Assembly: GCA_014904985.1 (NCBI GenBank)
Contig: MU128963.1
Coordinates: 173,116 to 237,115, forward strand
Direction of reading: 5' to 3'
DNA from: Hydnum rufescens UP504
Lineage: Eukaryota > Basidiomycota > Agaricomycetes > Cantharellales > Hydnaceae
DNA length: 64,000 bases
This document shows positions 49,632-62,180 of this stretch, piece after piece. A program made the position numbers and the translations under genes. Positions within the stretch are counted from its first letter, which is position 1, and each line of letters opens with the position of its first letter. Under the pieces are notes generated by a model, which did not search any database, had not been told where the DNA came from, and saw only the letters and a list, made by a program, of their open reading frames with translations.

Positions 49632-51230
49632 GTGACCCTCGCGGACTTCGGTTTAGCAATCTGCCACTTCGAATGTTGCACAAGATTGTTCACTGCTCTT
49701 GGTGTCATTTTTTCCGGTTATGTGTAAGGCTTCTACCCATGAACCATGTGGCCCAATTCTGTGGAATGTTTTGGAAGCCCTATTCGGGAAACATGTATAT
49801 TTTGGCGGCTTATCCCTGAAATCTGACACTTTCCCTTTTATGTCTTAAACTCTGGCTTCAACATCTGAAGGCTCAAGGCTAGTCGCTACATCACCCTCTT
49901 GATAGCCTTGTACATTCCTATGTCTCTCGACTAGAAAGCTGGCCGACGGTCTGAATTCTATCAATCCCCACATACTAAGATACGTGCTCGCGCTCCCTCT
50001 ACAGAAGCAGTTTCCTATGGGCTTCGAAGCTTCAAATGTTGAGTTGGGGCTGCTTTGCTAGCGCCCAGTCCACTTAAGTGTGTATGCCATGCAATGTAAA
50101 TATCGATCTTTGCCACCCCCGTCGTTTCCGGCTTAATTATAGCAGATGACGCCCCCACGTCTGACGATAGAGACATCGGGAACCATCTTGTTTTCATCAG
50201 ACGTCTGCTGTGAACTTAGCAGCTTCGGGAGCACCAATATTGATCGGAATAGCCTACGCCCATCCAATTCTCTCCATCCTATCGAGGCAGAGTCCCTATT
50301 CTCCTAAAAGCAGGTTCTTGGCGACGAGGAGGCTCCATATAATTAATTGTGGCCTCTGCCTCATGTTCGACATGCACAATTTATCAAAGATTGCTTTAAT
50401 TCATATCTATTGTACTATGAAGCATGACCTCTCCAAGTTTCAGAACGTGGATGCCAGTCGCAAGCATATACCACGCATCGAAACCTCCGAAAAACTGGCA
50501 GGGGTGTACGTTTCTTTGACATGCAAGGCGCATAAAAAAGGACAAAGCTGGCGTCTTCTTGCCAGTCCCCAAGAACCCCTTGTTCATTGCCTCGGACGTC
50601 ATCGATAATGTCCGCCTCCGTCTTGTGTCTACTCCTTGTTAGTGGATCATGCGTAGAAACATGGACCTGTGCTCACAAAACCATTTCCTTTCTTTCCGTC
50701 AGCCTTTGTCGCTGCTGCTGGGGGATATGCTCGCCTGCTACATAACTTGTGAGCATCGCGTCCCCAATCTATGGGACACCTGTTGTTAAACTTTAGATGA
50801 TACCCAGCGTACACGGCAAGCGCCTGGTATGGAGGGTACGAGCATGTGTTTCTCACCAAATATCTACACGATTGACTTGTCACTCCACCCCACGTAAGTA
50901 TTTCCATGAATATGTAGGAGGAAGAAGCCCCAATTCCATCTCCATAAATTGGAGGGCCACTGCGGTTGGTTTGTCAAATGCTGGTTATGGATGCAAACAG
51001 GACTGATACTAACCTTACATCTTCTCATCTGCTCTGGCTTGCTGCAGTTGATGGACAACCCATTGAGTCTGGGTCTGGCCCACGTCTAAAGGTTGCGAAG
51101 GACAGGGCGGCAAAGGCGTGTCACAATAGATGCATACTTCAAGACATCTGATTTAACGTACCTTCTACAGGAGGCCCTAATCGCGCTGGGCCAGATTGAG
51201 GAATCAGACTGATGGATAGCAACCCATCAG
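49480..51230. repeat. R2 repeat block in inverted orientation
   Basis: Sequence related to the 62.2-63.9 kb region read backwards: 49,800-49,900 matches the cttcaacatctgaaggctc landmark, 50,400-50,540 the catataccacgcatcgaaacctcc landmark, and 50,600-51,212 the dsRBD gene, here on the plus strand. Confidence 0.7.
50608..51212 (+). CDS. Small dsRBD protein, copy 2
   Basis: This is a paralogue of the genes at 42,837 and 62,180. The start is ATGTCCGCC at 50,608. Exons give VAAAGGYARLLHN, VHGKRLVW, RATAVGLSNA, VDGQPIESGSGPRLKVAKDRAAK and EALIALGQIEESD, ending at 51,212. The dsRBD second-helix motif GSGPRLKVAKDRAAK.EAL is well kept. The last intron would need a GC donor (aag|gcgtgt); in copies 1 and 4 the same site reads agg|gtatgt and agg|gtaagt, so one G may be missing from the consensus here. 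It would be about 100 residues with no other domain. Confidence 0.65.
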
Positions 51231-51489
51231 TTCACATTGTAATTCCACACCATATCAACTGCTAGCAATACTCATCTAATGTGTCCGGGTGTAAGTAATC
51301 ACCGAGGAAGCCTTGCAAAAACCAGCTATTGAAAGTTATTGGAAGGGGACGTTACAGGCTGGTGAATAGGACAAAAGATTGTGGCCAGGACCACAAACAG
51401 TTGGTACTTTGGATTAGAATGAATAGTATTTCCATAATTCGTATGGAGTAGTCTAAATCCAACCTCTCTCTACCTTGCCGAGGCCATCA

Positions 51490-52140
51490 AACCTCTGAAT
51501 ACGTCGACCCTTATGCGACGTGAATGTGATAGGAGACGACAGAAATCGCCGTGCCCATGTGTCCCATGGTTGGGAGTACCCCTGAGGCTCGAGGTCGGGC
51601 TGGTCTGCATCTCCGTTCAATGCAACGCTGCCGATAGTCTCGCTCCGCCCCCAGTACTAATATGGCAGGAGGAGTTGATTTCCGCATGGCGGACGCCGTC
51701 CACCGTTTGGAAGCCAGAGTCTCGATATACATTCCATGAAATACCCCCGCCACCATGGCGGAGAGAACGGCGACTCAGAGCGCTGCAGCCCCTGGCATCC
51801 CGTAGGTCACAGATCGCATTTGCCGATTTCACGTAGCAATCTGGATCTGAGCTGACGAGGCAGATATCGTGGGAGGTGAACAACACGGGCGGAACTTTGA
51901 ACATGATGCGACAAATCGTTTGAAAGGTGTGTATAAGGAACATTGAGATACGCAAAACCAGTGGCCAGACTGATTGTGAATGAGGGTTGGTGGTCGAGAA
52001 GACGAGGAGAACACAGAGTGAGAGACGCCTGAAAGATGGGAACCAAGAGATGCTGGCCCACGCAGAGAGGTCGTTTAGACCGATCGCACAGGTGTTTTCG
52101 CCAGCATCAGTCTGGCGTATATATATCGTATCATACAAAT
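51490..52140 (-). pseudogene. Gene X copy (unrecognised)
   Basis: A 173-codon minus-strand open frame reads ...DPDCYVKSANAICDLRDARG ... ISWNVYRDSGFQTVDG .... The region at 61,540-61,700 on the plus strand encodes a clear relative (SDLNCYMKSTHTFYDLK ... NVYRDHGFQTVD). Conservation at the protein level in two separated copies suggests a real gene family, but the copies disagree in frame further on. No known domain is visible. It is adjacent to dsRBD copy 2, as gene X is to the other dsRBD copies. Confidence 0.4.
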
Positions 52141-52374
52141 TATGTTAGTGTCGCATGGAAACTGATCTATTCCCGGAGCACGCAAGGACATGGAACCGTA
52201 ACAGCCGAAACACAACAAAGGAGGAGACGAAGGCATATCAGCTGCGAGTCGATCAGGACGAATCCTAAGATTCAGACAATGGGTTTCCATCGCTACCACG
52301 ATCGGCTGAAGGTACCACGCGAAAACCGCCCAGTCAGGGTATATCAGACTGTGGTCCACACCACCATGTAGGCT

Positions 52375-53340
52375 CTAAGATTTGGAGCGGTAATCCGGAG
52401 GCCTCATCGGCATATTCCACCCAGTCCTCCGCTTCCTCGCAATATCGTAACTAAATATCGACGGCATTTTGTATTTGCTATCCAATCTGTTCTCTGGGGC
52501 CGTCGTCAGGGAACATACTCCCCTGAGAATGCCAGGATGGGGGACTATCTGGGCTCGATCCTCACCACCAAATGTGATGCCACAAATCCGAAGTTGACGT
52601 ATATTCCGTCCCGACTTACACCCTAAATTTGGATATCGCACAGCCTAGTCCAAGGCTCCAAACCTCGTCACTTTAGCCACGAGTGTCGTACTTTTCAATG
52701 GCTGCGATCAAGAACATTCCATCCGTCACCTCTTTCAGGTAGGGGCTAAAGAATCCGTATGATATATCTTCTGTATCCTAGGAATCGTTGTGATCATCGC
52801 GATACGTCTTTTCTTCCCCTCCTGCGGGTTTAGGCTCCTCTTTCCCTGCGATTCGGTCCGTTCTTTCGCCCTCCGCGATTCGTCACCCGCACACGGGAGA
52901 CTCAGGAGCCATGTGGAAGGAAGCTTGGTACGGAAATGACAAACGGCATATATCCTGGAAAGCTGTTCTGTTGCTAGCGAACGTACCCGTCGCAGGACTT
53001 CTGGCTATCCCTGCGAGCCTTGAACGATTTCAAACTATCTAAGCGCTCTTCTGCGTACCACTTGTGGTTCCTGTGTTGTTTCCTGCTTTGTCTCCTCGAT
53101 CATAACTCCCTTTCCCCCTGTCCTTCTGTACATATTATGGCTTTCGACGTCTCGATGGCCTCCTTTTTAGCCGGTGTCGTTGCGTATAATTTGCGATTCT
53201 GTCCTCGCTGGTAATTCCGCTTGATGACCTTCACGCCTACTTTGATCCGCCACATCCCTGCATGGCTCCGCTGTCCTGCACATAGTCTTTGTCGCATTCC
53301 GCCGTCATAGACGTCCTGTGCCCATCTTCACTAGTCAACA
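52375..53340. repeat. R2 block, partial
   Basis: This carries the R2 landmark stretch (52,780-52,950) and the following ctcgatcataactccctttcc region. It breaks off about 500 bases before the NLR gene's 3' end. The remaining 53,340-53,880 shows no gene. Confidence 0.6.
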
Positions 53341-53881
53341 CACCCTATTCGGATTCACCTCAAGTTATTGTAGGCATTCCTATACATCCCTGTGGGAGGG
53401 GAAGTTAAGATCTTAATGCTGCTGCAGAATTTGCAAGCCATAGAACACTGATGGCTCTGGGCACCTTATTGCTGACGCAGTCTATTGTAGGTTAAGGTTG
53501 CACAGGTATAAACCAATAGTTTGAGGGGAAGAGGAAGTACAACATAGTCGGACATTGTGCTATGAGGTCATCAACCAAACAATATTATGCAGTGTTTGTA
53601 TTGAAGATGTAGATTAGAGAGTCCAGCAAAGTCCCTTCCTGCCTTTGAATAATATGGTTGCATCTGTAGGGAACCTCATGACCCACTGAATTTATGATGG
53701 TGGACAGAGGTAATGGCCATCTAACAGTGCTTGCAAAAAGAACATGACCTTAAGCTTAAGTCCACACAAGACTTTCTGGAACCCAGCCACACTTTGCCCA
53801 GTGGGGATCATGACTTATGAGAGGGTGTTGGGGGGGGGCAAAAGTAGGCGATAGCCTAGTATGATCTTCCTTGCTGAAGCA

Positions 53882-56800
53882 CTAATTAAAGGGGTCCAGT
53901 GGAACAGCAAGAATTATGACATGGCCACCTGTACACCCAACGGCAATCCGAGGGTGGGTTTGATGACTGGACATGATGATCTTGGTGGAGGGGGTATAAT
54001 GGGTTGGAATATAACACACACGTCGGGTGTACCCATCTTTTCTCCGCACCACTTCTATCCACTGGTCATGAGGGGTCCAGGTCCAGATGAGTGGTGTCAA
54101 GGTCACAGAAGGTGTAGGGGTCATTAAGGATGAGATGGAAGTTAGGCGAGAGGGTGGTTGGGAAGTCAAATTCCAAGCCATCATCTCCATCCCTGCATGA
54201 GTGATCAAAGTATGACCATCCAAGGAAAATTTGACAGCAGTGATCAAACCAGAGTGGCCTTCCAATTTGGCAAGAGATGCACCAGATACAGCATCCCATA
54301 ATTGAACAGTATCATCATCAGACCCTGATGCCAGGGACAATCCATCAGGTGAAAATGAAATAGTCCTAATCCAATCAGAATGGCCTTCCAGCTTTGCAAT
54401 GGATGCACCAGACAAGGCATCCCACAATCTTAGAGTATGATCATCAGAGCCTGATGCCAGTAAAGATCCATCAGGGGAAAATGCAATGGTCCTAACCCAA
54501 TTGGAATGGCTTTCCAGTTTTCCAATGGATGTATCAGCTGTGGTGTCCCACAGTCGCAGAGTATGATCATTGGAACCTGATGCCAGGCGCAATCCATCAG
54601 GTGAAAATGCAATGGCACTGACCCAACCAGAATGGCCTTCCAGTTTTGCAATGAGCACACCAGATGTGGGATTCCACAATCGCACAGTATGATCATCAGA
54701 GCCTGAGGCCAGGATCAGTCCATTGGGTGAAAATGCAACAGTGCCAACTGAACCAGAATGGCCTTCCAGCTTTGCCATGGGTGCACCAGATATAGCATTC
54801 CACAATCGCAGAGTGCGATCATCAGAGCCTGATGCCAGGTGCTGTCCATTGGGGGAAAATGCAACTGTCCTCACAGAACGAGAATGACCTTCCAGTTTTG
54901 CAATAAATGTGTGAGATATGGCATCCCACAATTGGAGAGTGTAATCATTGGAGCCTGATGCCAGGTGAAATCCATCAGGTGAAAATGCAACAGTCCTAAC
55001 CCAACCAGAATGGCTGTCCAGTTCTGCAATGCATGCACCAGACACCACATTCCATAAATGTATACTGCCATTGGAGGAGCCTGATGCTAGGCACAATCCA
55101 TCAGGGGAAAATGCAATGGTGGTAACCCAATGAGAATGGCCTTTCAGTTCTGTCTTGGGCACACCAGATTTGACATCCCATAATTGTAGAGTATGATCAG
55201 AAGAGCCTGAGGCCAGTTGTGATCCATGTGGTGAAAATGCAATGGTTGTAACCCAACCAGAATGGCCTTTCAGTTTTGCCATGGGTGCACCAGATGTGGC
55301 ATCCCACAACCGCACTGTATGATCATCACTGCCAGATGCCAGGTGCAATCCATCAGGTGAAAATGCAACAGTGTTGACCCAACCAGAATGGCCTTCCAGT
55401 TTTGCAATGGACACCCCAGATATAGCATCCCACAATCGGACAGTGTGATCATCAGATCCAGATGCAAGGCAGGATCCATCAGGTGAAAATGCCACAGTGT
55501 TAACCCAGCCAGAATGGCCCCCTAAGGTACTCAGGTTCTGTGGCCATTCAGGCTCCATCCCCTGTAGCACCCTGACACAATCCTCTCCATGTTTACAATA
55601 CACTTGGTACAGTGCAGTGTTCCGTGGGGTGAAAGGGAATGCAGAATGATATACATGCAGTGCACTCCCTCTTATCACTTCCCCATGTGCAAGAATGAAT
55701 CGATGTGAATCAAAGAGGATTCTTACAGCCGTTGACTTGCATTTTGAACTTTTCTGGCATCAGAATGATTGACCAATCAGCCACTCCATCGGCAATGAAA
55801 TAAGATATACACATACCGCCCAGCAGTATGCCTCCTGAATCGATCTTACGGCAGTAGATACTCCCCCAATCAAGCTCAATGCTTCCAGCCACCATAAAAT
55901 TGAGCACATCGAGAATGACTCCAGTTTCTCCACCATTCTCTTCTCCCCAATCTTCACACACGATAGATGTGACACCCAGTACCGGCAGGCATACTGAACC
56001 TCCGGTGACAGTGCCTCTCTCACTTTCTCTTCCAATCCATCTACTTCTGCGTTGAGTAGTGACGGATCCGAGATCCCAGCTACGTCCCGCTTTAGATGCA
56101 TCGCCATGAGGTCGAAGCATCGGATAGCATGTCGCAGTTCCTGCTCTGGCACGGCAACAATGACGAACTCTGGCATAGAACATCGCCTAGCGTCGGTAAT
56201 AAATTCAAGAAACGAAGGGTGGTAGATTCGAGGCGCCTCGTGGATATTAGAAGGGGTGACAATAACAGAGTGAAGATGACTTAAGCTAGCCTCAACGACG
56301 TGTATTTCGTACTGAGCGAATTCAGCCAACGAATGCAGTGGGAGAGGCTCGCGCAATAGTACGATGCTCCCAACGATGACTTGAAACCTCTCCTGAATTG
56401 CCCGGTCATTGTATGGGGAAAGGGAGTTGCGGAGCACCTCCGTGTAGAGATCGTCCAGCTGCGAATAGGGTGTCGCACCGGCTTCCCGGAGGGACTGACT
56501 ATCAAGTATAAGCTTCAGTTGTCTGCGGGGATCTCGCATGCGATTGTCCCCGATGAAGCGGATTGCTGTAGCTGCCGAAATGAATAGCTTTCCAGATTTC
56601 TCTATGAGAGTCCATTTCATCCCCCGTCGCCCAATCCGCAGGCATCGTGAGACGAAGTTTCCCCGGAATTTTCGCCAATTCGGTGGAGATGTAAAGCCGG
56701 ATGTCTTGCTCAACGACTGATGCTTCGATATCATGGAGAACAGTCTTGGCCAGGTTGGGGACTTCGTTGAAGATAGAGGATAAGTGAGGTTGTGGACGGC

Positions 56801-57613
56801 TCGTGATCAAGATCCGTAGGAAAGGGATTTGGATGAGGCGTGTAAGGATAAGTTGCAAAATATCTTCAGCACCCTGCTCCTCGCATTCATCGAGGGCGTC
56901 AAGGATGATAAGCATTGGGCGCCGCCGGGGATTGATATTGCGAAGTGGCTTCAAGATTAATTCCTGAAGCTGAGACGATAGTTCCTGTTGCCCGACTGTC
57001 GGGTCTTCTTTTAGAGCTTCCACGAGGACCTCCTTGAAGGCACTGTCTGAGCGCGCGAGTTGGAAAGCGAGTGTTGGTAGTACAAGGCCCGGATTCCGTA
57101 AAGGTTCACTGCTCCGAGAAAAGAAGAAACTGGCCCCCAGCATAGCTTTGTCTTGCGCTTGTTCGGCGACTGTTTTGGCGATGGTGGATTTGCCGATTCC
57201 AGCGAGCCCGCTGAGCCAGTACACTGGCGGTCTTTCACCGTTCTCGCTCTCTGACCACGACAGAATCTCCTTTAATATATCGACCCGGGTGCCCTCAAGA
57301 CATGAGGATACTGCATCCTTGCGGACAGAGTTATAGAACGCATATAAAGCTCGAGGAAGATCCCTTAAAGAGGAGGTATCACGAGACCCCGGGCTTCCTG
57401 ACAGAACGTCGATAATGGATAAGGACTGTAAATACCTTAGGGGGAGAGGGACTCTTACCGTAATGGAGATGGACATCCCCTGCACGACCAGCAATACCAC
57501 CATAGGCAGCATCACCCCCACGACCAGCAACTGAGACAAAACACGTATGAGCGTGAGGACCGGAACAAGGGATTGAAAGAGAACTCGCTTATATTAAGGA
57601 CAGGATTCTCCAT
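53882..57613 (-). CDS. NACHT-WD40 NLR-type protein
   Basis: Fungal NACHT-WD40 proteins (HET-D/E-like) are STAND NTPases implicated in vegetative incompatibility and defence. The N-terminal part is a Gly-rich stretch (GGDAAYGGIAGRAGDVHLHYG, about 57,530-57,460). The NACHT domain has Walker A GLAGIGKSTIAK, Walker B MLIILDALDEC and ILITSRPQP. A helical linker (QYACRYWVSHL) and AHGEVIRGSALHVYHSAFPF follow, then ten near-identical 42-residue WD40 repeats of LEGHSGWVxTVAFSPDGxxL type, plus a degenerate eleventh, ending at 53,882. The frame slips between ADWATG and MKWTLIEKSG at a five-C run (56,621-56,625); one more base repairs it. The start codon is uncertain; ATG at 57,613 is the best candidate. 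It is the only apparently intact large gene inside the R2 repeats. Confidence 0.9.
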
Positions 57614-57649
57614 CGTAATCAACAGGTGCGGACCCCAGCGCGGGCTAGA

Positions 57650-59440
57650 GCGGTTGAAAATATTCACTAACCGATTTCAAGCGACGACACGGACAAAGCT
57701 CAATCGGAGTATATCAGACTGATCTACGCCGACTGCTGAGGCCCAGCGCGCTAGCGTCCTCGGCGTATTCCGCTCCGACGAGAATATTTCGTGATCACTG
57801 TCCAATCTGTTCTCTGTGACCATACTAGGACGTAATTGACCCGAAAATACCAGGATGATCATGGATCTGGCCCCAATGCCCGACACCAACGAATCCGACG
57901 TCATCTTCCCTGAAACCTAAGTTGACAATATATTCCATCCCTACATTTGTATATCTTGGAAGCTCCCGATTTCGTCCACAATAGTCATGGGTGTAGTTGA
58001 CTCACGACAATCAAGACTATTCCACCCATCGTCTCTCTCTTTTAAGGTATGGAGGTGAAGACTCCGGGTGATATTAATCGTGTTCTATAAAACTGATAGC
58101 ATCTTCTGTATTATAGGAATCGTTATCATCTCGTCGATCTCGATATATATTCTTGTCCTTTCCGTCGTGTTTTGGCAGTTCTTTGATCTTTCAGGTGTTC
58201 TTTCGCACTCTGCAATTCGTCATCGGGACATTGGGATAGTCAATCCGATCGGGTTTTCCTCCGAAAGATGTTTCGCACAGAAATAAGAAACGTTGCTGAA
58301 CAGATGCCAACGAAACATTCTTCCGCTGGGCTTCTAGCCATCCCTCCCAGTCCCAGAAGATTTCAAAGTATCTAAGTACTCTTTTCGAGTCGTATTCCGT
58401 AGTTCCAGCACTTCAGACATCTCTCAGACCTGTGTCCTTGATCATGCCTTTCTCGCTCCCGGTCGGTGTGTGCATTATGAATTTCGACGTCTCGAGGCCT
58501 CCCAGCTGGACCTTGCGAATAGTTTGCGTATGATTTGTTCTACTCTTGGGATTCTGCCCTCGCCGTTGAATTCCCATTTGATGAGGACATTGATCCGCCC
58601 GATACCTTCATTGTTTCTGCCTAGAGTCTTCATCGGATTCCGGCGTCATAGACGTGTTGCTGCGGCCTTGACTACCCAATACATTCGGCATTCATGTTCA
58701 AACGTTTTGTCTGGGCGGTTCACTTCCACCTCGTAAGCTCTGACACTCTGGGATATTACCGTGGTTCGAGCTCTTGACTGGGTTACTGCCTGGAATGAAC
58801 AGAATCCACCGTGATCCGAGGGCTCTAGGGCTTTCACTCTGTGCCCTCCGAGCCGAGCTTCTGTGGAATGTATATTGGGACCGTAGCACCCAAATAATGA
58901 GCAGTCTTGAAGCTCCCCTCCACCATGCTGGACTCCAAGGGGTTCACCCTCTGGGCTCTGCCAATACTGACTGGGATGAGGAAGATTATGTCGAACGGGG
59001 GGTCAGACAGGTTCGATTTCGAGGCTCAGGGACGTTCGTCAGCAATGGTGCGCCTAAAGGGATTTCCCTTCGTCTCCCTTTTCACCCTACGGTGGGTCAA
59101 CATATTTAGGGCCATAGAGGTCGGATTCAAGCATTTCTGTTTGAGCTTCTGGAAATATTATTAATTCTTTTCTTGGTGGATTGGAACACCGCGCCAAGCC
59201 TTGGTGATCCTCTTGCCACCTTCCGCCACATTCTGTTCCCTATCACAGCATTTGATCAAGACCACCTCCTGGTGATTACTCGTACCTTATCACTCTGGTG
59301 CATCATTCGAATATCACAAACTGCGTATAGTGTCTACGAGATTGCAAATGTGAACTCAAATTATGAGTGCGACACATCCATCTGGCCTCGTGCACAATCA
59401 ACTCCCCATGTAGAATGGATGTCCTATCAGTGATTCAAAG
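57650..59440. repeat. R2 block with decayed gene X
   Basis: R2 landmark at 58,110-58,280, followed by plus-strand gene X remnants (for example VERGVRQVRFRGSGTFVSNG near 59,000). It lies directly upstream of the NLR start, in head-to-head orientation. Frames are broken several times. Confidence 0.6.
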
Positions 59441-59449
59441 CATATGCAT

Positions 59450-59800
59450 CTTGAAAGCTTGCATCGGTAGTGATGTATTCTCGTAGCCGTGTCTTCTGTG
59501 GCTTTTAGACACGATGGAACAGAGCCGAGATGGATTAAACATTAACTGCAGCATGTCAGAGCAGAGGGAAATGGTTAGGGGGGCCCATGGTAGTTACAAT
59601 CTCTGGATATTATTCTGAGGTTTCTTACAATGTCTTCTTCCTAGATGTCCGCCCAAATATTGTGTGGGGCGGAGGGGGTGAGTCGTGTGCGTTTTCCGTT
59701 AGAAGTCTATGTCCGTCCCTCCTATTAACGCAATCCTCGTAAATTGTGCGGGAGACGGATATGAGCCCCAGCACGGAAAATGGCTGATAGCAAGAGGTTT
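59450..59800 (-). pseudogene. Decayed dsRBD copy 3
   Basis: The reading that corresponds to the second dsRBD helix is now SCLKATEDTATR, lacking the Gly-Ser-Gly loop, and the upstream strands are not recoverable. Position and strand relative to gene X match the other dsRBD copies, so this is a degraded member. Confidence 0.5.
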
Positions 59801-60620
59801 TGTTCAGACAGGTCTATAAGTTAACTCGCAAAGATTAGATGTGTCACCGAGGAACGCGAAAGGTCGAGTCATCCTCTAGATCAGAGCTTCTTGGGGTATC
59901 TGAAGGCAACATAGCTAAACCGAGCTTGCTATGAGATCAGCCAGAATACTCATGAGTTGACACGATGGCCATTATCTGCACCCTGGGATTACGCCCTGCG
60001 CTCCTCGAAGGACACTGTTTCAGAGTCAATTTTATGTTTTAGTTCACAGATGGGCAGGGAGCTGCTGTCCCCAAAAATGACTGGCATATATCGCGGGATT
60101 GAAAATAACAGAGTACATTGGACAACAGGGTGCGGCAGGTGCAAAACTTTCTCCGGGTGGTACAAGGAACGTGCGAGGCCATAGAGCAGTAACGTGGGGA
60201 AGTATCGCCAATGCAACGGGGTTTGGGACGACCGGATTTTCGAGTACATCCCATACCCAAGAGTAAAAAAGAGTACGTTCGCGCATTTCAAGCTGGAAGA
60301 TCACCAATAGCAACCCTTAATGTGGAGTACAGTAGTACAGGGCGGGATATTGTGCTGCGAACGCATCGCGAAGTGATCTGTCCATTCCACTCGTAAGAAC
60401 ATCTACAAGCCTCAAGAACTCCTGGAGGCGGCTACATTTCCCGGGAGATCAGAAATTGCAAGTATCCACGAGAACGCTCTGGTATGGTGCCTTCTGTCGA
60501 CCCAGGTGCTATACTGGACGGAGTTAAGAAGTAATAGTAAGCGTGACGGCGCTTGTTCCGGAGATAATTGGCAGTAGGTAATAGCTATTGACGCGCCGTG
60601 GTCAAGGCCACAGTTGCCGG
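59801..60620. other. Region without supported gene
   Basis: About 800 bases between R2 blocks. A 100-codon minus-strand frame (60,291-59,989) has no family resemblance and overlaps two other frames of similar length. Nothing here is supported. Confidence 0.4.
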
Positions 60621-62180
60621 GTCCTTCACTATAGACACTGTGTGGAAGATGCTTGGAGATGGTGACGTAGGTTACTCGTTCGGTAAATCTCGAAGCAATT
60701 ATAGGCCGGATGGCCGTGATTTTCGACGTCGATGGCGAACGAGAATATTATCCACTCTATTGTCTGCGGCGCACCAAGCTGAGAGACGGGGCTCTGATCC
60801 CGGGCACCAAGGAATGCGGTGCCTCTCCTCCCATGAAAACGATATTGACCAGATATACTTCCTGGATTTGTAGAGGTGGAACTGGTCCGGGAGCCGAAAT
60901 ATCGGAAACGTACCACGTGAATGATGGGCAGTCAAGTATTCAGTCCTATGAAAACTAATCCTATTTTCTGAATCTTAGGATTCGTCCTGATGGGCCTGAT
61001 ATGTCCTCGTCTCGTCCTCTGCTTTGTGCTTCGGCTGTCGATTGATCTTATGGTTCCATCGCCTTGCATGCCCCGGGAACAGATTGCGGCACCTTGCCAA
61101 AGGTTGGTACGGGGATAAGAGATAAGATACAGTACATATATGCCGACTAATGCTGGCGATAATGCCCCCTGGTGGACATCTGTCGAGTGGTCCCTCGATT
61201 CAAGCGGTCTCCCTGAGCAGTATCTTCTAGTCCCCATGGTCCCGACCTCTCATTCTGTGTCCTCAACCATAACTCCCTCATTCACAGTCTGTACCCGAGC
61301 ATTGCAGCTTTGCACATCTCAATGTGTCCTACACAGACCATGTAGACGCTTTGTGAATGAGTTTTCCTACTGCTGCAACTACGTCCCCATCGTGAATTCT
61401 CATGACCTTTACGCCAACCTCGGTCCACCCATGGCTTCATGGTCAGTCTCCTCTGATTCGGCTCCTCCTGACACCCCGCCGTGGTCTTCTGGAGCAACGT
61501 ATTTCGCATCGTGTTCAAAGGGTTCCGCTCGCATTACTCGCTTCCCGCCTCGTCGGCTCTGATCTGAATTGCTACATGAAATCAACCCATACGTTCTATG
61601 ACCTCAAGACTCCCCACTCGGTGTCTTCCCGTGGCCATAGTGGCGAGGGCACTTCATAGAATGTATATCGAGACCATGGCTTCCAAACGGTGGACATCTT
61701 GAAGCGTGTGTCCACCATGCGGAATCCGACTGGTTCAGCCTCTTTCCATCCTAGTACTGGGGCCGGAACGAGGCTATCGGCGGCGTTGTGTCGAAGGGAG
61801 ATACGGGCCAGTTTAACCTCGAGGATCAAAGATACTCGCAGGCATGGAACACATGGACGCGTGGCGATTTTTCTCATCTCCCATTCCATTCGTGTTTCGT
61901 GGGAGTTGACATATTCAAAGGTTTGGTTGCTTGCCAAGCGGGCCGCGGAATTCGTTCTAATCGACCGCACCAAGTGTTCGTATCCCTGGCCGGTATCTTT
62001 TGTCGTATTCAGCGGTCTTCAGCATGGTCTTCCAGCAGCTTTCAATTTCCCGTCCTTGCAAGACTATCTCTGGGATTACGTCCGTCTCATCATTCCTGGC
62101 ACATCATATGAGTATCAACAGTAGTTCTTCGGGTACAGAATCGCAATATAAACAGATGAATTGCTATCTATCAGTTCTAT
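60620..62180 (+). pseudogene. Gene X copy in R2 block
   Basis: Plus-strand coding-like stretches run from about 61,140 to 62,110. One (61,540-61,700) matches the minus-strand frame at 51,810-51,700 closely. Another (GDTGQFNLEDQRYSQAWNTW near 61,820) matches 51,590-51,530 (ADQPDLEPQGYSQPWDTW). The two sit in different frames, so either an intron or a lost base separates them. The family is unknown. It is convergent with dsRBD copy 4. Confidence 0.45.
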
